Shown in pieces: positions 1 through 6,130 of a stretch of 13,997 bases of DNA. Numbering within the stretch: the first letter of the stretch is position 1; each line of letters opens with the position of its first letter. The notes under the pieces were generated by a model. It was not told where the DNA came from. It ran no database searches and saw only the letters and a program-made list of their open reading frames with translations. The DNA lies in assembly GCA_964428225.1 (NCBI GenBank), contig CAYRXS010000171.1:1-13997 (forward strand), written 5' to 3'. The translations under genes were made by a program, and so were the position numbers. The stretch comes from JBFMCU01 sp964428225 (GTDB lineage Bacteria > Planctomycetota > UBA1135 > GCA-002686595).

Positions 1-166
1 TCTCGCCGCGGCGCGGTTACGCCCACAACACCGGAGTTATTGTTGCGCGGGCCCTTAGGACGGGTTCGAAACCGGAAAAAACGGGGGAAACCAGGGAACA
101 CTTTCCGCCGCGGGTGCAAGCGTCCGAAAACCTCCGGCCCCGATGGGCCCCTCGCCGATGCGGGAA

Positions 167-181
167 GCGCGGACTCCGCGC
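167..181 (-). terminator. Weak hairpin just past the amidase gene
   Basis: A perfect GC-rich inverted repeat lies 7 to 21 bases beyond the amidase stop codon. It can form a 6-bp stem (gcgcgg/ccgcgc) with a 3-base loop. No T-run follows it on the minus strand, so an intrinsic terminator is only possible. The rest of the stretch from 1 to 187 holds no gene I can support. Confidence 0.25.
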
Positions 182-187
182 ACGACG

Positions 188-1021
188 TCACTGCCCGTCG
201 ACCAATCCGCTCCAGCCGTCGTAAACCCCGGGACGCCGATCTCGCAGGAAGAGACGCCGGGCGTGGGACGTCTCCGTTCGCCGCAGGTCCAGCTCGCAGG
301 TGAGGATCTCCTCGGTGCCCTGCCGCGCCTGCGCGATCACCCGCCCCGCGGGATCGCAGACGAAGGACTCGCCGGCGAAGGTCAAACGCGGCTCGGGACC
401 GACGCGGTTGCACAGGGCGGCGAAGTACCCGTTCTGGAAGGCGGCGACGCGCATCTCCGCCTCGTAGAGCCCCTCGGGCCACTCCCCCACCGCGCCGGCC
501 TGGGGAACGACGACGACCTCCGCGCGTCCGAGGGCGAGGGCGCGCATGTACTCGGGGAAGTGCCGGTCGTAGCAAATCGCCACTCCGACTCGACCGACCG
601 CGGTCTCGTAGACCGGCGCGCCGCGATCGCCGGGCGTGTAGTAGCCCTTCTCGTGGAAGCAGGGGTACTCGGTGATGTGGACCATGCGGGTCGCGCCGAG
701 CACTCTGCCGTCGGTGTCGATCACCGGGGAGCTGTCGTAGCAGTGCTCGCCGTCGCGCTCGAACAGGTTCAGCACGATCACCACCCCGAGCTCCTTCGCG
801 ACGGCGGCGAACAGATCGGTCGTGGGACCGGGGATCGGCTCGGCGAGCGCCCGGAAGTCCCCCGAGGCGGGATCCTGAGGCCAGAATGGATCGAAGGCGA
901 GCTCGGCGAACGCGATCATCTCCGCTCCCTCCGCGGCGGCCTGGCGGACGGCCGCGAGCCCCTTCTCCCGGTTCGCCGGCCGGTCCTCGCCGGCCAGCTG
1001 CTGCACGAGTGCGATCTTCAT
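188..1021 (-). CDS. Carbon-nitrogen hydrolase (nitrilase superfamily), probable N-carbamoyl or omega-amide hydrolase
   Basis: This 277-residue protein spans the full length expected of a nitrilase-superfamily amidase, which cleaves a C-N bond through a Glu-Lys-Cys triad. All three residues are visible: Glu40 in FAELAFDPF, Lys125 in FHEKGYYTPGD and Cys150 in GVAICYDRHFPE. The CYDRHFPE context and the later AALCNRVG stretch resemble beta-ureidopropionase and N-carbamoylputrescine amidase groups more than true nitrilases, but the substrate cannot be fixed from sequence. There is no signal peptide, so it should be cytoplasmic, the only clearly soluble cytoplasmic product among the complete genes here. 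The ATG start is supported by a GAGGAG ribosome site 6 bases upstream. It follows the toroid-repeat gene by 88 bases that contain two hairpins, so it may be transcribed separately. No pyrimidine or polyamine pathway gene lies nearby to settle its role. Confidence 0.88.
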   Translation of the reverse strand: MKIALVQQLAGEDRPANREKGLAAVRQAAAEGAEMIAFAELAFDPFWPQDPASGDFRALAEPIPGPTTDLFAAVAKELGVVIVLNLFERDGEHCYDSSPVIDTDGRVLGATRMVHITEYPCFHEKGYYTPGDRGAPVYETAVGRVGVAICYDRHFPEYMRALALGRAEVVVVPQAGAVGEWPEGLYEAEMRVAAFQNGYFAALCNRVGPEPRLTFAGESFVCDPAGRVIAQARQGTEEILTCELDLRRTETSHARRLFLRDRRPGVYDGWSGLVDGQ

Positions 1022-1038
1022 CCCCTGCTCCTCCTCGA

Positions 1039-1074
1039 GGCGTTTCGCCCCGACCTCCGCGCCTCGGGGAGGCG
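1039..1074 (-). terminator. Two tandem short hairpins between the toroid-repeat gene and the amidase gene
   Basis: Two perfect small inverted repeats sit in this 88-base gap. One is cgcctc-ggg-gaggcg at 1060-1074 and the other is ggcg-ttt-cgcc at 1039-1049. Read on the minus strand they follow the toroid gene's stop by 35 bases or more. Neither is followed by a T-run, and the second lies right beside the amidase ribosome site, so it could instead affect translation of the amidase. Terminator function is a guess. Confidence 0.25.
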
Positions 1075-1109
1075 AGGAGATCGGGGAGAACGATCGTGGG
1101 GAATGGGAC

Positions 1110-2288
1110 CTACATCGTCAACCGCGAGAGGGCGATCAGCGCGTAGGCGGTGCCGTAGGGCTTGTGGTAGCTGTACAGCGGGTAGTCCCAGAACGAACCG
1201 TCCGGCTGGCGCGTGATCAGGACGGCCTCCGCCATGAGGGGAGACAGCACCTTCTGCTGCTTCTCGGAGAGCTCCTCGGCGAGGACGTAGGCCGCGTAGG
1301 CGTGACCGTACAGGTAGAAGTACCCCGAGATCGCGTACCACGACTCGTGCGGAATCGGGCGGCGCAGGCCGACGATCTGGAAGCGCTTGTACTTGACGAG
1401 CAGGCCGCGCAGGTGCTCGACGTACGCCTCCTCGGTGACGTTGCCGCGAAAGAGATCGATCGCGTACTGGCAGGCGGGGGTTCGGCAGGCGGCGCCCTTG
1501 GGATGGTTGATGCTGGTGGCGGGGTTGTTGTTCCACAGCTCACCGTAGGTGTAGACGCCCAGGGGGGTCTCGCACCTCTCGATCGACTTCAGGGCCTTCT
1601 CGAGCATCTTCTCCGGAATCTCGATCCCGACGTCCGCGGCCCGCTTCAGCCCCACGACGATCGTGGCGGTGGTGAAGCTCATCGAGGTGAACGAGGGCTT
1701 GTACGTCGGCACCTCGTGGAGGCTCAGGTATCCCCAACCGCCGTCGGTGCACTGGTAGCGCTGGAGCTTGTCGATCAGCGCTACGCAGACCGCGCGCATG
1801 GCGTCCGCCCGCGGATCGTCGGGGAACTTCGCCAGACGCTCACCGAAGCACTGCATCACGTAGCCGAAGGCCCACACGTTGTAGTGCTCGAGCCCGCTCA
1901 TGCGCTTGACGTTCCAGTCCTCGAGGAGGTAGTCGATGCCGCGATCGATCGCGTTGCGCACCTCCTCGGTGTCCTTCCCCGAGTCCATCAGCGCCATGAT
2001 GGAGAGCCCGGTCGTCCCGAGGCGGAACGCCTGGTGGCTGCCCGGCGGAGTGCAGAAGACCTCGATGGGACGCGGCGAGTGGTGCGAGCCCCATGCGCCG
2101 GTCTCGCGCTGGTTCTCGACCAGCCACGCCACCGCGTCGTCGATCGCCTTCTCGACCATCTCGGGGGTGGGCGGAAGCTCGTCCTCCGCCTGGAGGCCGG
2201 GCGGCTCCCCCGCCATCGCGGCGACGGGGAGCACGCCGGCGGCCAGGACGAGCGTGGCTCGCCCCGCCATTGCTAGGTAGCGCTTCAC
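1110..2288 (-). CDS. Exported prenyltransferase/squalene-oxidase-repeat (alpha/alpha toroid) protein
   Basis: The 392-residue product starts with a signal peptide (about residues 1-26, hydrophobic core ATLVLAAGVL, likely cut after AMA). The mature part carries repeats of the terpenoid-cyclase/protein-prenyltransferase toroid type: AVAWLVENQRETGAWG (53-67), LIDKLQRYQCTDGGWG (171-186), a weaker copy near 228-250 and a last one near 352-383 with QPDGSFWDY. It lacks the DxDD motif of squalene-hopene cyclase, so terpene cyclisation is not supported; binding or structural roles are equally possible. Several cysteines (near 79, 147, 168, 180, 239, 268, 273) could form disulfides after export. I chose GTG at 2288 rather than ATG at 2270: GTG overlaps the adaptor stop as GTGA and has GAGGAG 8 bases upstream, while the ATG has no ribosome site. 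The 4-base overlap implies translational coupling to the HlyD-type adaptor and a shared job. The exact function is unknown. Confidence 0.85.
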   Translation of the reverse strand: MKRYLAMAGRATLVLAAGVLPVAAMAGEPPGLQAEDELPPTPEMVEKAIDDAVAWLVENQRETGAWGSHHSPRPIEVFCTPPGSHQAFRLGTTGLSIMALMDSGKDTEEVRNAIDRGIDYLLEDWNVKRMSGLEHYNVWAFGYVMQCFGERLAKFPDDPRADAMRAVCVALIDKLQRYQCTDGGWGYLSLHEVPTYKPSFTSMSFTTATIVVGLKRAADVGIEIPEKMLEKALKSIERCETPLGVYTYGELWNNNPATSINHPKGAACRTPACQYAIDLFRGNVTEEAYVEHLRGLLVKYKRFQIVGLRRPIPHESWYAISGYFYLYGHAYAAYVLAEELSEKQQKVLSPLMAEAVLITRQPDGSFWDYPLYSYHKPYGTAYALIALSRLTM

Positions 2289-3715
2289 TTCTGCGGCTCC
2301 TCGAGGAGGACCTGCGTCGTTTCGTCCAGCTCGCCGCTGACCATGATGCGATCCCCTTTCTCGGGGCCGATCCGGAGCTGGACCTTGCGGTAGCCGCCGT
2401 CGTCGGTCGCGACCCAGCAGTACCGGTCTTCCCCGGAGCCGAACACCACCTTCGTGGGAAGGGTGAGCACGTCGTCGTGCGACTCCTTCACCAGCCCGAG
2501 CTTCGCGCGCATGCCGACCACGACGCCGTGCAGCTTGGCGTCGATCGCGACCTGGGCGTCGAAGCTGCCCTCCGCGCCGTGGGCGCTGCCTGCGGACGGG
2601 TAACGGTCGACGCTCAGGATTCCGATCACCTTCGCGTCCTTCGTGACGAGCGCGGTGACCTCGACGGCCATCCCCTCGGTCACCTCGGAGAACTGCGATT
2701 CGGACACCGCCAGGGCGACGGCCAGGCGATCGGGATCGGCGACGCAGAACAGCGGGGTGTCGAGGCTGCCCCGGCCGCCCACTCGATGGACGGGTCGCGT
2801 TTGGCCGGGCAGGTAGCTGCGCTCGCCGCCGTGGAGCACGATCCCCGCGCGGGGGGCGCGCACGACCAGGAGCTCGCGGTCCTTCTTCAGGTCCTCGAGG
2901 TGCTCGCGCTTCTTGGCGAGCCCGACCTCGCTGTTCGCGACTCCGTCCGCGCGCGAGAGCCGATCGAGCTCCTGGCTGCGGACGAGCCGATCGAGAGAGC
3001 CCTCCTGCGACTCGGCGGCCCGGAGCCTCCTTTGGCCGGTCTGGACGGTGTCGTACTCGTCGTCGTAGGCCTGGCGATCCAGGAACAGCTTCTGGCTGGT
3101 CTTCGACGAAGCGAGCGCGCGCCGGGAGCGCTTCAGCACGATCTCCTCGGTGGCATCGACGAGCTCGTCGTCGCGGTACATCGCCTCGAGCTGGGCGAGC
3201 TCGTCCTCCTGATCCTCGATGCCGTACCGGTAGGCTTGACGGGAGATCTCGTTCGATCGCTCGTGGAAGGGCAGCTCGTACTTCTCCCAACCCTCGAGAG
3301 CCTTCCTGGCGCGCTTCATCGACATGATGGCGTCCTTCAGCTGGGACTGGGCCGCTTCCTCGGCGATCTTCGCGCGCTCGACCGTGGCCTCGTGCTGGAT
3401 CTCGGTCGTGCGCAGGCCGCGCCCGGCGGTCTCGATCTGGTCGTCGATCGTCTCCAGGTCGAAGCGAGCGATGACGTCACCCGCGTTCACGTAGGAGCCG
3501 TGGGCCACGACGTCGAGGAAGAGCAACGGTCCGGCATAGGCATCGGCCTCGATGGAGATCTCCTCGAAGTCCGCGGGGATGAAGCGGCCGTTCAGGTCGA
3601 TGGTCTCGGTGACGTCCTGGCGCTGCGGAGTGATGGCCTTCTCGTCTTCCTGCGGCGGGGCCAGGGGCAGGAGAGCGAGAAGGGGGGCGATGGCGAGAGG
3701 GGCGATGAGTCGCAT
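2285..3715 (-). CDS. HlyD-type periplasmic adaptor (membrane fusion) protein
   Basis: The 476-residue product looks like the periplasmic adaptor of an efflux or secretion pump. After a signal peptide (about 1-21, rich in Leu/Ala/Pro) come the first lipoyl half (about 58-86, with VAHGSYVNAGDVIARFD), a very long charged helical hairpin (about 87-283), the second lipoyl half (LVVRAPRAGIVLHGG, 283-297), a beta-barrel segment (RLAVALAVSESQFSEVTEGM, 330-349) and a C-terminal membrane-proximal region (VLTLPTKVVFGSGEDRYCWV, 416-435). This order is the classic adaptor layout. The hairpin, nearly 200 residues, is at the long end for the family. The ATG start has AGGAG 7 bases upstream. No ABC, RND or MFS pump and no TolC-like channel lies next to it; the only coupled gene is the downstream toroid-repeat protein. 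It is therefore an adaptor without a visible pump here. A -10-like TATCCT (3763-3768) lies upstream but has no matching -35. Confidence 0.87.
   Translation of the reverse strand: MRLIAPLAIAPLLALLPLAPPQEDEKAITPQRQDVTETIDLNGRFIPADFEEISIEADAYAGPLLFLDVVAHGSYVNAGDVIARFDLETIDDQIETAGRGLRTTEIQHEATVERAKIAEEAAQSQLKDAIMSMKRARKALEGWEKYELPFHERSNEISRQAYRYGIEDQEDELAQLEAMYRDDELVDATEEIVLKRSRRALASSKTSQKLFLDRQAYDDEYDTVQTGQRRLRAAESQEGSLDRLVRSQELDRLSRADGVANSEVGLAKKREHLEDLKKDRELLVVRAPRAGIVLHGGERSYLPGQTRPVHRVGGRGSLDTPLFCVADPDRLAVALAVSESQFSEVTEGMAVEVTALVTKDAKVIGILSVDRYPSAGSAHGAEGSFDAQVAIDAKLHGVVVGMRAKLGLVKESHDDVLTLPTKVVFGSGEDRYCWVATDDGGYRKVQLRIGPEKGDRIMVSGELDETTQVLLEEPQK
2297..2302 (-). promoter_or_regulatory. Ribosome binding site deciding the GTG start at 2288
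   Basis: GAGGAG on the minus strand lies 8 bases before GTG at 2288, inside the 3' end of the adaptor gene. It supports the GTGA overlap start over the later in-frame ATG at 2270. Confidence 0.6.
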
Positions 3716-3821
3716 GGCGAACTCCTGGGTTCGGGATCAACGGACGTTTTGGGGTGATCGGCAGGATAGCCCGACGACCCCCCGGGGACGTAGCAACGGA
3801 GTCCGTCGCGTGTAAGAGTTC

Positions 3822-4628
3822 CTATTCCGACCGCACGATGACGCGGTCGGGGATCTCGTTGCGGTCGCCTTCCTCCCAGGGGAAGTGCTCCTCGAGGACC
3901 TCCGCCGCGCTCCGGATTCCCCCAATCACGCCGTCCTTCAGCGAGCCGGCGGCGACCCCCTCGAGGATCGCGCGATCCGTCCGCTCCCATCGATCGGCGT
4001 CGACCTTGGCGTCGATCCCCTCGTCGGCGAGCACGATCGCGCGGTGCTCGAAGAGACTGATGAAGAGCAGGACGCCGGTCCGGGCCTCGGTGAGGTGCAG
4101 GCCGAAGCGATAGAACTCCTGGAAGGCCTGCTCCTCGGCCATCTCCGTGGCCCGCGACTCGCGGACGAAGGCTCGCTTGTAGCCGGGCAGGAGTGTAGCG
4201 AGCCCGTACCCGAGCGCGCCGAGCAGCGATTGCGAGGCGAGAAGGAGAACCGGCTGCTCCCAGGGCAGCCACGACGCGAGGAGCGACGAGCCGAGCAGTA
4301 TGAAGAAGAGCGCGGAGAGCCAGCTCGCGGCGGGGTGCCGGTCGGAACGCTCGACGATCACGGGCAGGATCTCGCCCACCGTCCGTCTCTCCGCGGCGGC
4401 GATCGCCTCGTGGATCTCCGCGACGTCCGCGGCCGAGAGGACCTCGACCGCGCGGTAGCGGGAGCGACGAAGGATCCCCTTGATCATCACGAGCAGGAAC
4501 CAGGCGAGGAGCACGAGGCCCCCGATGGCCCCGACGTACTCCAGCCACGCCCAGGAGATCGAGTGGCCGGCGCCTTCCCAGCTCTCGCCCTCCGTCACGA
4601 GGGCCACGACGATCGAGGATCCGAGCAT
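3822..4628 (-). CDS. TPM-domain integral membrane protein, second TPM protein of a lemA operon
   Basis: The 268-residue product has a TPM domain (the YgcG/Psb32/MOLO-1 fold) divided by a membrane hairpin. A first membrane segment lies at about 29-50, then the first TPM part (VEVLSAADVAEIHEAIAAAE to GEILPVIVERSD, about 61-96), two membrane segments (about 101-118 and 126-147), and the second part (ARTGVLLFISLFEHRAIVLA, 182-201, then the DEGIDAKV stretch). This arrangement is common in TPM proteins coded next to LemA. The start is best placed at ATG 4628, which overlaps the preceding stop as TGATG and has GGGAGG 6 bases upstream; TTG at 4634 and GTG at 4631 are in-frame alternatives. The overlap implies translational coupling with the YgcG-type gene. 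No enzymatic residues are established for the family, and its role is unclear beyond envelope association. Confidence 0.85.
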   Translation of the reverse strand: MLGSSIVVALVTEGESWEGAGHSISWAWLEYVGAIGGLVLLAWFLLVMIKGILRRSRYRAVEVLSAADVAEIHEAIAAAERRTVGEILPVIVERSDRHPAASWLSALFFILLGSSLLASWLPWEQPVLLLASQSLLGALGYGLATLLPGYKRAFVRESRATEMAEEQAFQEFYRFGLHLTEARTGVLLFISLFEHRAIVLADEGIDAKVDADRWERTDRAILEGVAAGSLKDGVIGGIRSAAEVLEEHFPWEEGDRNEIPDRVIVRSE

Positions 4629-5380
4629 CACCAACCTCCCGAGGAGCCCCCGCCGGAGAAGCCGCCTCCCCCACCGAAACCGCCGAAGCCGCCTCCGCCG
4701 AATCCTCCGCCGCCCCCGAAGCCGCCACCCGAGACACCGCCTCCGCGGCGACCGCCCGCCATGCTCCCCAGGATGATCCAGGGCAGGACGCTTCCGACGC
4801 CGTGGCGTCCCCGGCCCCTCATGATGGTGAGGAGGAAGATCAGGAAGATGATCGTGCTGAAGCAGCCGCTGGCCGCGCCCCTCGAGCTCTTGCCGCCGCC
4901 GCTGCGTCGGATGGGCCCGTAGTCGCCGCCGATCGCGGAGTGCATGGCGAGGATGCCCTCGTGCATGCCCTCGTAGTAGTCCCCTCGCTTGAAGTGCGGA
5001 GTGATGACGTCGCGGATGATCCGCCCGCTGATCGAATCGGTCAGGTTGCCCTCGAGGCCGCGTCCCACCTCGATCCGCATCTTGCGGTCGTCCCTCGCGA
5101 CCACGAGCAGGGCGCCGTTGTTCGCATCCACGCCCCCCACCCCCCAGGCGCGGCCCACCTCGAGGGCGAACCGCTCGATGGGCTGGCCGTCGAGACTGGC
5201 GACGGTGAGCAAGGCGATCTCGTGGGTCGTCCCGCTCCGGTAGGACTCCATCAACGCCTCGAGCGAGCTCTCCTGCTTCGCGCTGAGCATCGCGCCGAGA
5301 TCGGTCACCCAGCCGTCGTTGGCCGGGACCTCGACCTGCGGGGCGAGGAGCAGGAGACCGCTGAGGACGATGGAGAGCAC
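4628..5380 (-). CDS. YgcG-type TPM-domain protein with Gly-rich C-terminal tail
   Basis: The 250-residue product has an N-terminal signal sequence (about 1-14, MLSIVLSGLLLLAP), a TPM domain (about 25-152) with the family features DGWVTDLGAMLS, GVGGVDANNGALLVVARDD and RIEVGRGLEG, then a membrane segment (about 172-187), a shorter hydrophobic stretch (196-208) and a tail of almost pure Gly/Phe/Ser ending in SSGGW (209-250). This is the standard build of YgcG-like proteins coded beside lemA. The start is GTG at 5380, 7 bases after the lemA stop; the ribosome site is weak (AATAGG), so translation probably depends on coupling to lemA. The domain should face the periplasm, with the tail cytoplasmic or exposed depending on how many segments cross. 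TPM proteins have been linked to phosphatase activity and complex assembly in plastids, but no activity can be inferred here. Confidence 0.9.
   Translation of the reverse strand: MLSIVLSGLLLLAPQVEVPANDGWVTDLGAMLSAKQESSLEALMESYRSGTTHEIALLTVASLDGQPIERFALEVGRAWGVGGVDANNGALLVVARDDRKMRIEVGRGLEGNLTDSISGRIIRDVITPHFKRGDYYEGMHEGILAMHSAIGGDYGPIRRSGGGKSSRGAASGCFSTIIFLIFLLTIMRGRGRHGVGSVLPWIILGSMAGGRRGGGVSGGGFGGGGGFGGGGFGGFGGGGGFSGGGSSGGW
4631..4756 (-). repeat. Low-complexity Gly/Phe/Ser-coding tract
   Basis: The end of the YgcG-type gene is an imperfect repeat of ggaggcggcttcgg-like units coding for GGGF/GGFG steps. It is a coding microsatellite-like tract prone to slippage. The opposite strand of the same bases reads as a Pro-rich open frame, which is an artefact. 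Confidence 0.75.
4635..4640 (-). promoter_or_regulatory. Ribosome binding site deciding the start of the second TPM gene
   Basis: GGGAGG on the minus strand sits 6 bases before ATG at 4628 and falls within the Gly-rich coding tail of the preceding gene. Spacing fits ATG 4628 better than the GTG at 4631 or the TTG at 4634. Confidence 0.5.
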
Positions 5381-5387
5381 GGCGGGC

Positions 5388-6053
5388 CTATTCGTCGTCC
5401 GAGAAGTCGATCTTCGGCGCCTCGGTCAGGTCTTCTTCCTCGAACTCGAGCTGCGGCAGCTTCTCGAAGCCGAAGGTGCTCGCGATGAAGTTGTTGGGGA
5501 ACTTCTTGATCGAGACGTTGTAGCTCTTGACCGCCTCGATGTAGTCGGTCCGGGCCTGGGCGATGCGGTTCTCCGTCCCCTCGTACTGGTCCTGGAAGGA
5601 GAGGAAGTTCTGCGTGGCCCGGAGCTGCGGATAGTTCTCGACCGCAACGAGCAGCCGCGAGAGAGAGCCGCCGAACGCGGCCTGAGCCGCCATGTACTCC
5701 TCGAGGGCCGCCGGATCGCGCGCCACGCTCTCGGGGAGCTGCAGCCGCCCCACGGACGCCCGCGCCTCGGTGACCTCGGTGATCGTGGACTTCTCGAAGT
5801 CGGCCGCGCCCTTGACGATCTCGACCAGCTGCGGGACCAGGTCGTAGCGGCGCTTGTACTGGTTGTCGATCTTGGTGAGCGTCGCCTCGACCTTCTGTTC
5901 GTTCTCGATGATCGAGTTGTACTGGCCAGCGGCGCATCCGCCGAGGGCCACCAGCAGGACGAGGACGACGATCACTCCGATCAAGCAGCCCTTCGCCATG
6001 GAGCCGCTTCGCCCGGTCGACGGGGCGCGGCCCGCGAAGCTCGTGGTTTGCAT
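5388..6053 (-). CDS. lemA: LemA family membrane protein
   Basis: The 221-residue product matches the LemA family. It has one hydrophobic anchor (about 22-38, KGCLIGVIVVLVLLVALGG), then a long helical periplasmic domain with the signature NQYKRRYDLVPQLVEIVKG (64-82), ENYPQLRATQNFLSFQDQYE (139-158), GTENRIAQARTDYIEAVKSY (159-178) and a FPNNFIASTFGF end (185-196), followed by an acidic tail. I chose ATG at 6053 because AAGGAG lies 10 bases upstream. ATG at 5999 would give the more usual short LemA N-terminus (MAKGCLIG) but has no clear ribosome site; GTG at 6080 is unlikely. LGGC at 37-40 also fits a lipobox, so it could be a lipoprotein rather than an anchored protein. It heads a lemA-TPM-TPM operon, a widespread arrangement of uncertain function. 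Confidence 0.92.
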   Translation of the reverse strand: MQTTSFAGRAPSTGRSGSMAKGCLIGVIVVLVLLVALGGCAAGQYNSIIENEQKVEATLTKIDNQYKRRYDLVPQLVEIVKGAADFEKSTITEVTEARASVGRLQLPESVARDPAALEEYMAAQAAFGGSLSRLLVAVENYPQLRATQNFLSFQDQYEGTENRIAQARTDYIEAVKSYNVSIKKFPNNFIASTFGFEKLPQLEFEEEDLTEAPKIDFSDDE

Positions 6054-6063
6054 TCCGATGGAT

Positions 6064-6069
6064 CTCCTT
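6064..6069 (-). promoter_or_regulatory. Ribosome binding site deciding the lemA start
   Basis: AAGGAG on the minus strand is the only strong ribosome site near the lemA start. It lies 10 bases before ATG 6053, slightly long spacing, and favours the N-terminus extended by 18 residues over ATG 5999. Confidence 0.5.
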
Positions 6070-6093
6070 CTCTGGGGCACGTCCAGCGCGGCG

Positions 6094-6122
6094 ATCCTAT
6101 GCCCTCCCGGGCCGGATGTTCA
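6094..6122 (-). promoter_or_regulatory. Possible sigma70-like promoter of the lemA operon
   Basis: On the minus strand TGAACA (6117-6122) and TAGGAT (6094-6099) are separated by exactly 17 bases. Each matches four of six consensus positions of TTGACA and TATAAT. It lies between the M28 peptidase stop and the lemA start, about 40 bases upstream of ATG 6053, where a promoter is expected. In GC-rich DNA such matches arise by chance, so this is tentative. Confidence 0.3.
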
Positions 6123-6130
6123 GCGATTCT

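Noticed and set aside
55..80. tRNA T-arm-like stretch gggttcgaaacc
   Set aside because: The stem does not pair over five bases around a TTCGAAA loop, and no acceptor, D or anticodon arm can be placed around it on either strand.
2289..3290. Apparent fusion: the toroid frame stays open about 1 kb into the adaptor gene
   Set aside because: The upstream part is an Arg/Pro-rich shadow of the adaptor gene. The signal peptide and GTGA overlap show that the toroid protein starts at 2288.
2093..3757. Long plus-strand open frame of 554 codons
   Set aside because: It lies antisense to the adaptor and toroid genes, shows repetitive Arg/Leu/Val/Asp/Gly composition with no recognisable motif, and is explained by GC-rich codon bias in the real genes.
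3763..3768. -10-like TATCCT upstream of the adaptor gene
   Set aside because: No -35-like hexamer occurs at 16-18 bases; the nearest TTGCTA is 22 bases away, so I do not call a promoter.
3885..4922. Plus-strand open frame with a striking Pro-rich repeat
   Set aside because: The Pro-rich run is only the reverse reading of the Gly-rich tail of the YgcG-type gene.
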